DNA of 64,000 bases, taken from contig WBMW01000795.1 in NCBI GenBank assembly GCA_013396635.1, forward strand, positions 819,158 through 883,157, given 5' to 3'. Of this stretch, positions 63,356 to 64,000 are shown piece by piece. The stretch is from Penelope pileata (taxonomy: Eukaryota; Chordata; Aves; Galliformes; Cracidae). Below the pieces are notes generated by a model that ran no database searches, had not been told where the DNA came from, and saw only the letters and a program-made list of their open reading frames with translations. The translations under genes were made by a program, and so were the position numbers. Within the stretch, counting starts at the first letter, position 1, and each line of letters begins with the position of its first letter.

Positions 63356-64000
63356 GGATCCAAACTGTGAGCACAGTTTCACAATCTTTCTCTGTCCAGC
63401 ATGATTTGAAGCAGCTATGATGCCCCAAACTGTATTTAGCATTCACACTGTAGAAAGAGTGGTCAATTCACATTTGTATAATGTTATCCCTCTTTCTCAC
63501 TGTGTTACTACAGGATGACAATCCCCCACACCTCTCACACATGGTAGAGGGGGGATGCCCCACACCTAGCTATAGGTTGACTATGACATACGCATCCCAC
63601 TAACCCATCTATAGGTAGCTTCGTTGCATCAACTCAGATATATGCACAGCTACAGCTGTATTGCTTGTGAGAGAATCTGTGCCAGTTCACAGTTGCAAAT
63701 CTGCACCCCTGCTATAGTTAGGTATGTGTTCCAAATGAAGTTCTTGCCTTTTCCAATTTCACAAAATAATTTATTGAAGTAGTAGATGTCAGAGACAAAA
63801 ATTTAAAATGGAGTCACCCACAGAACAGCTTCCCTTCAGTGCTGGCGCTTTCATTGTTCAAGGCTCTCAGATTCCTCAGATTTGCCCTTTCATCTAGTGT
63901 TGTTTTTTTTTTGTTTGTATGTTTGTTTTAATTAGTATCTCAACAAAGCACAATTTTTTTTTCAAATTAAATGAGATCCAGGATGAAAGACAATAGAATT
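63356..64000. other. Intergenic, no gene recognised
   Basis: Mixed sequence after the CR1 fragment. 63515-63620 contains two related words (ATCCCCCACACCTCT and ATGCCCCACACCTAG) and a small palindrome ACCTA-GCTA-TAGGT (63564-63577). A T-run lies near 63903. The origin of the words is not recognised. Confidence 0.5.

Noticed and set aside
63024..63446. A 140-codon minus-strand ORF
   Set aside because: It is antisense to a plus-strand CR1 fragment and resembles no protein.
1..64000. CRISPR arrays, tRNA or rRNA genes, and an undescribed multi-gene system
   Set aside because: No regularly spaced repeats or cloverleaf-type gene was recognised by eye, and the window is a bird gene desert with one gene. 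Nothing supports a novel gene system.

Overview
The window is nuclear DNA from a bird, most likely a galliform (chicken or a close relative). Three things point there. Several copies of the CR1 LINE have the typical avian 3' end (ATTCTATGATTCT-like). A mariner fragment resembles the chicken element Galluhop. The one recognisable gene encodes a 76-residue CENP-W, the length I recall for the chicken protein. There are no bacterial or phage features. The DNA is mostly AT-rich intron and intergenic sequence.

The only protein-coding gene I can support is CENPW, on the minus strand between 28258 and 20049. None of its three short coding exons is visible as a long ORF. They were found by joining open stretches across GT/AG splice sites: exon 1 at 28258-28169 (30 codons), exon 2 at 22205-22092 (38 codons) and exon 3 at 20075-20049 (8 codons plus stop). 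Both introns are phase 0. The gene starts in a CpG island (about 28000-28760). The island carries a perfect palindromic RFX-type X-box and candidate NRF1, ETS, MYB and CHR cell-cycle elements.

The sequence around the promoter is rearranged or mis-assembled. A 1089-bp block occurs twice (25303-26391 and 26582-27670). A 188-bp slice of the CpG island (28289-28476) also occurs at 26393-26580, bounded on each side by a single N. The upstream copy lacks CENPW exon 1. This looks more like a false duplication than biology.

Layout: 1-19,600 is the 3' flank of CENPW, with a CR1 scrap at 2.4 kb, the mariner fragment at 9.2-9.85 kb and a CR1 3' end at 17.2 kb. From 19.6 to 28.3 kb is CENPW, with an antisense CR1 in intron 2 and the duplicated block in intron 1. 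From 28.5 kb to the end is a gene-poor region upstream of CENPW. It holds CR1 copies at 29.1, 51.0 and 63.0 kb, MIR-like SINE remnants, an old palindromic element at 43.95 kb, a long G-run at 55.9 kb and several stretches that read like conserved non-coding regulatory DNA. In mammals CENPW lies between TRMT11 and RSPO3 with large gaps on both sides. I see no exon of either neighbour here, which fits a gene-desert position.
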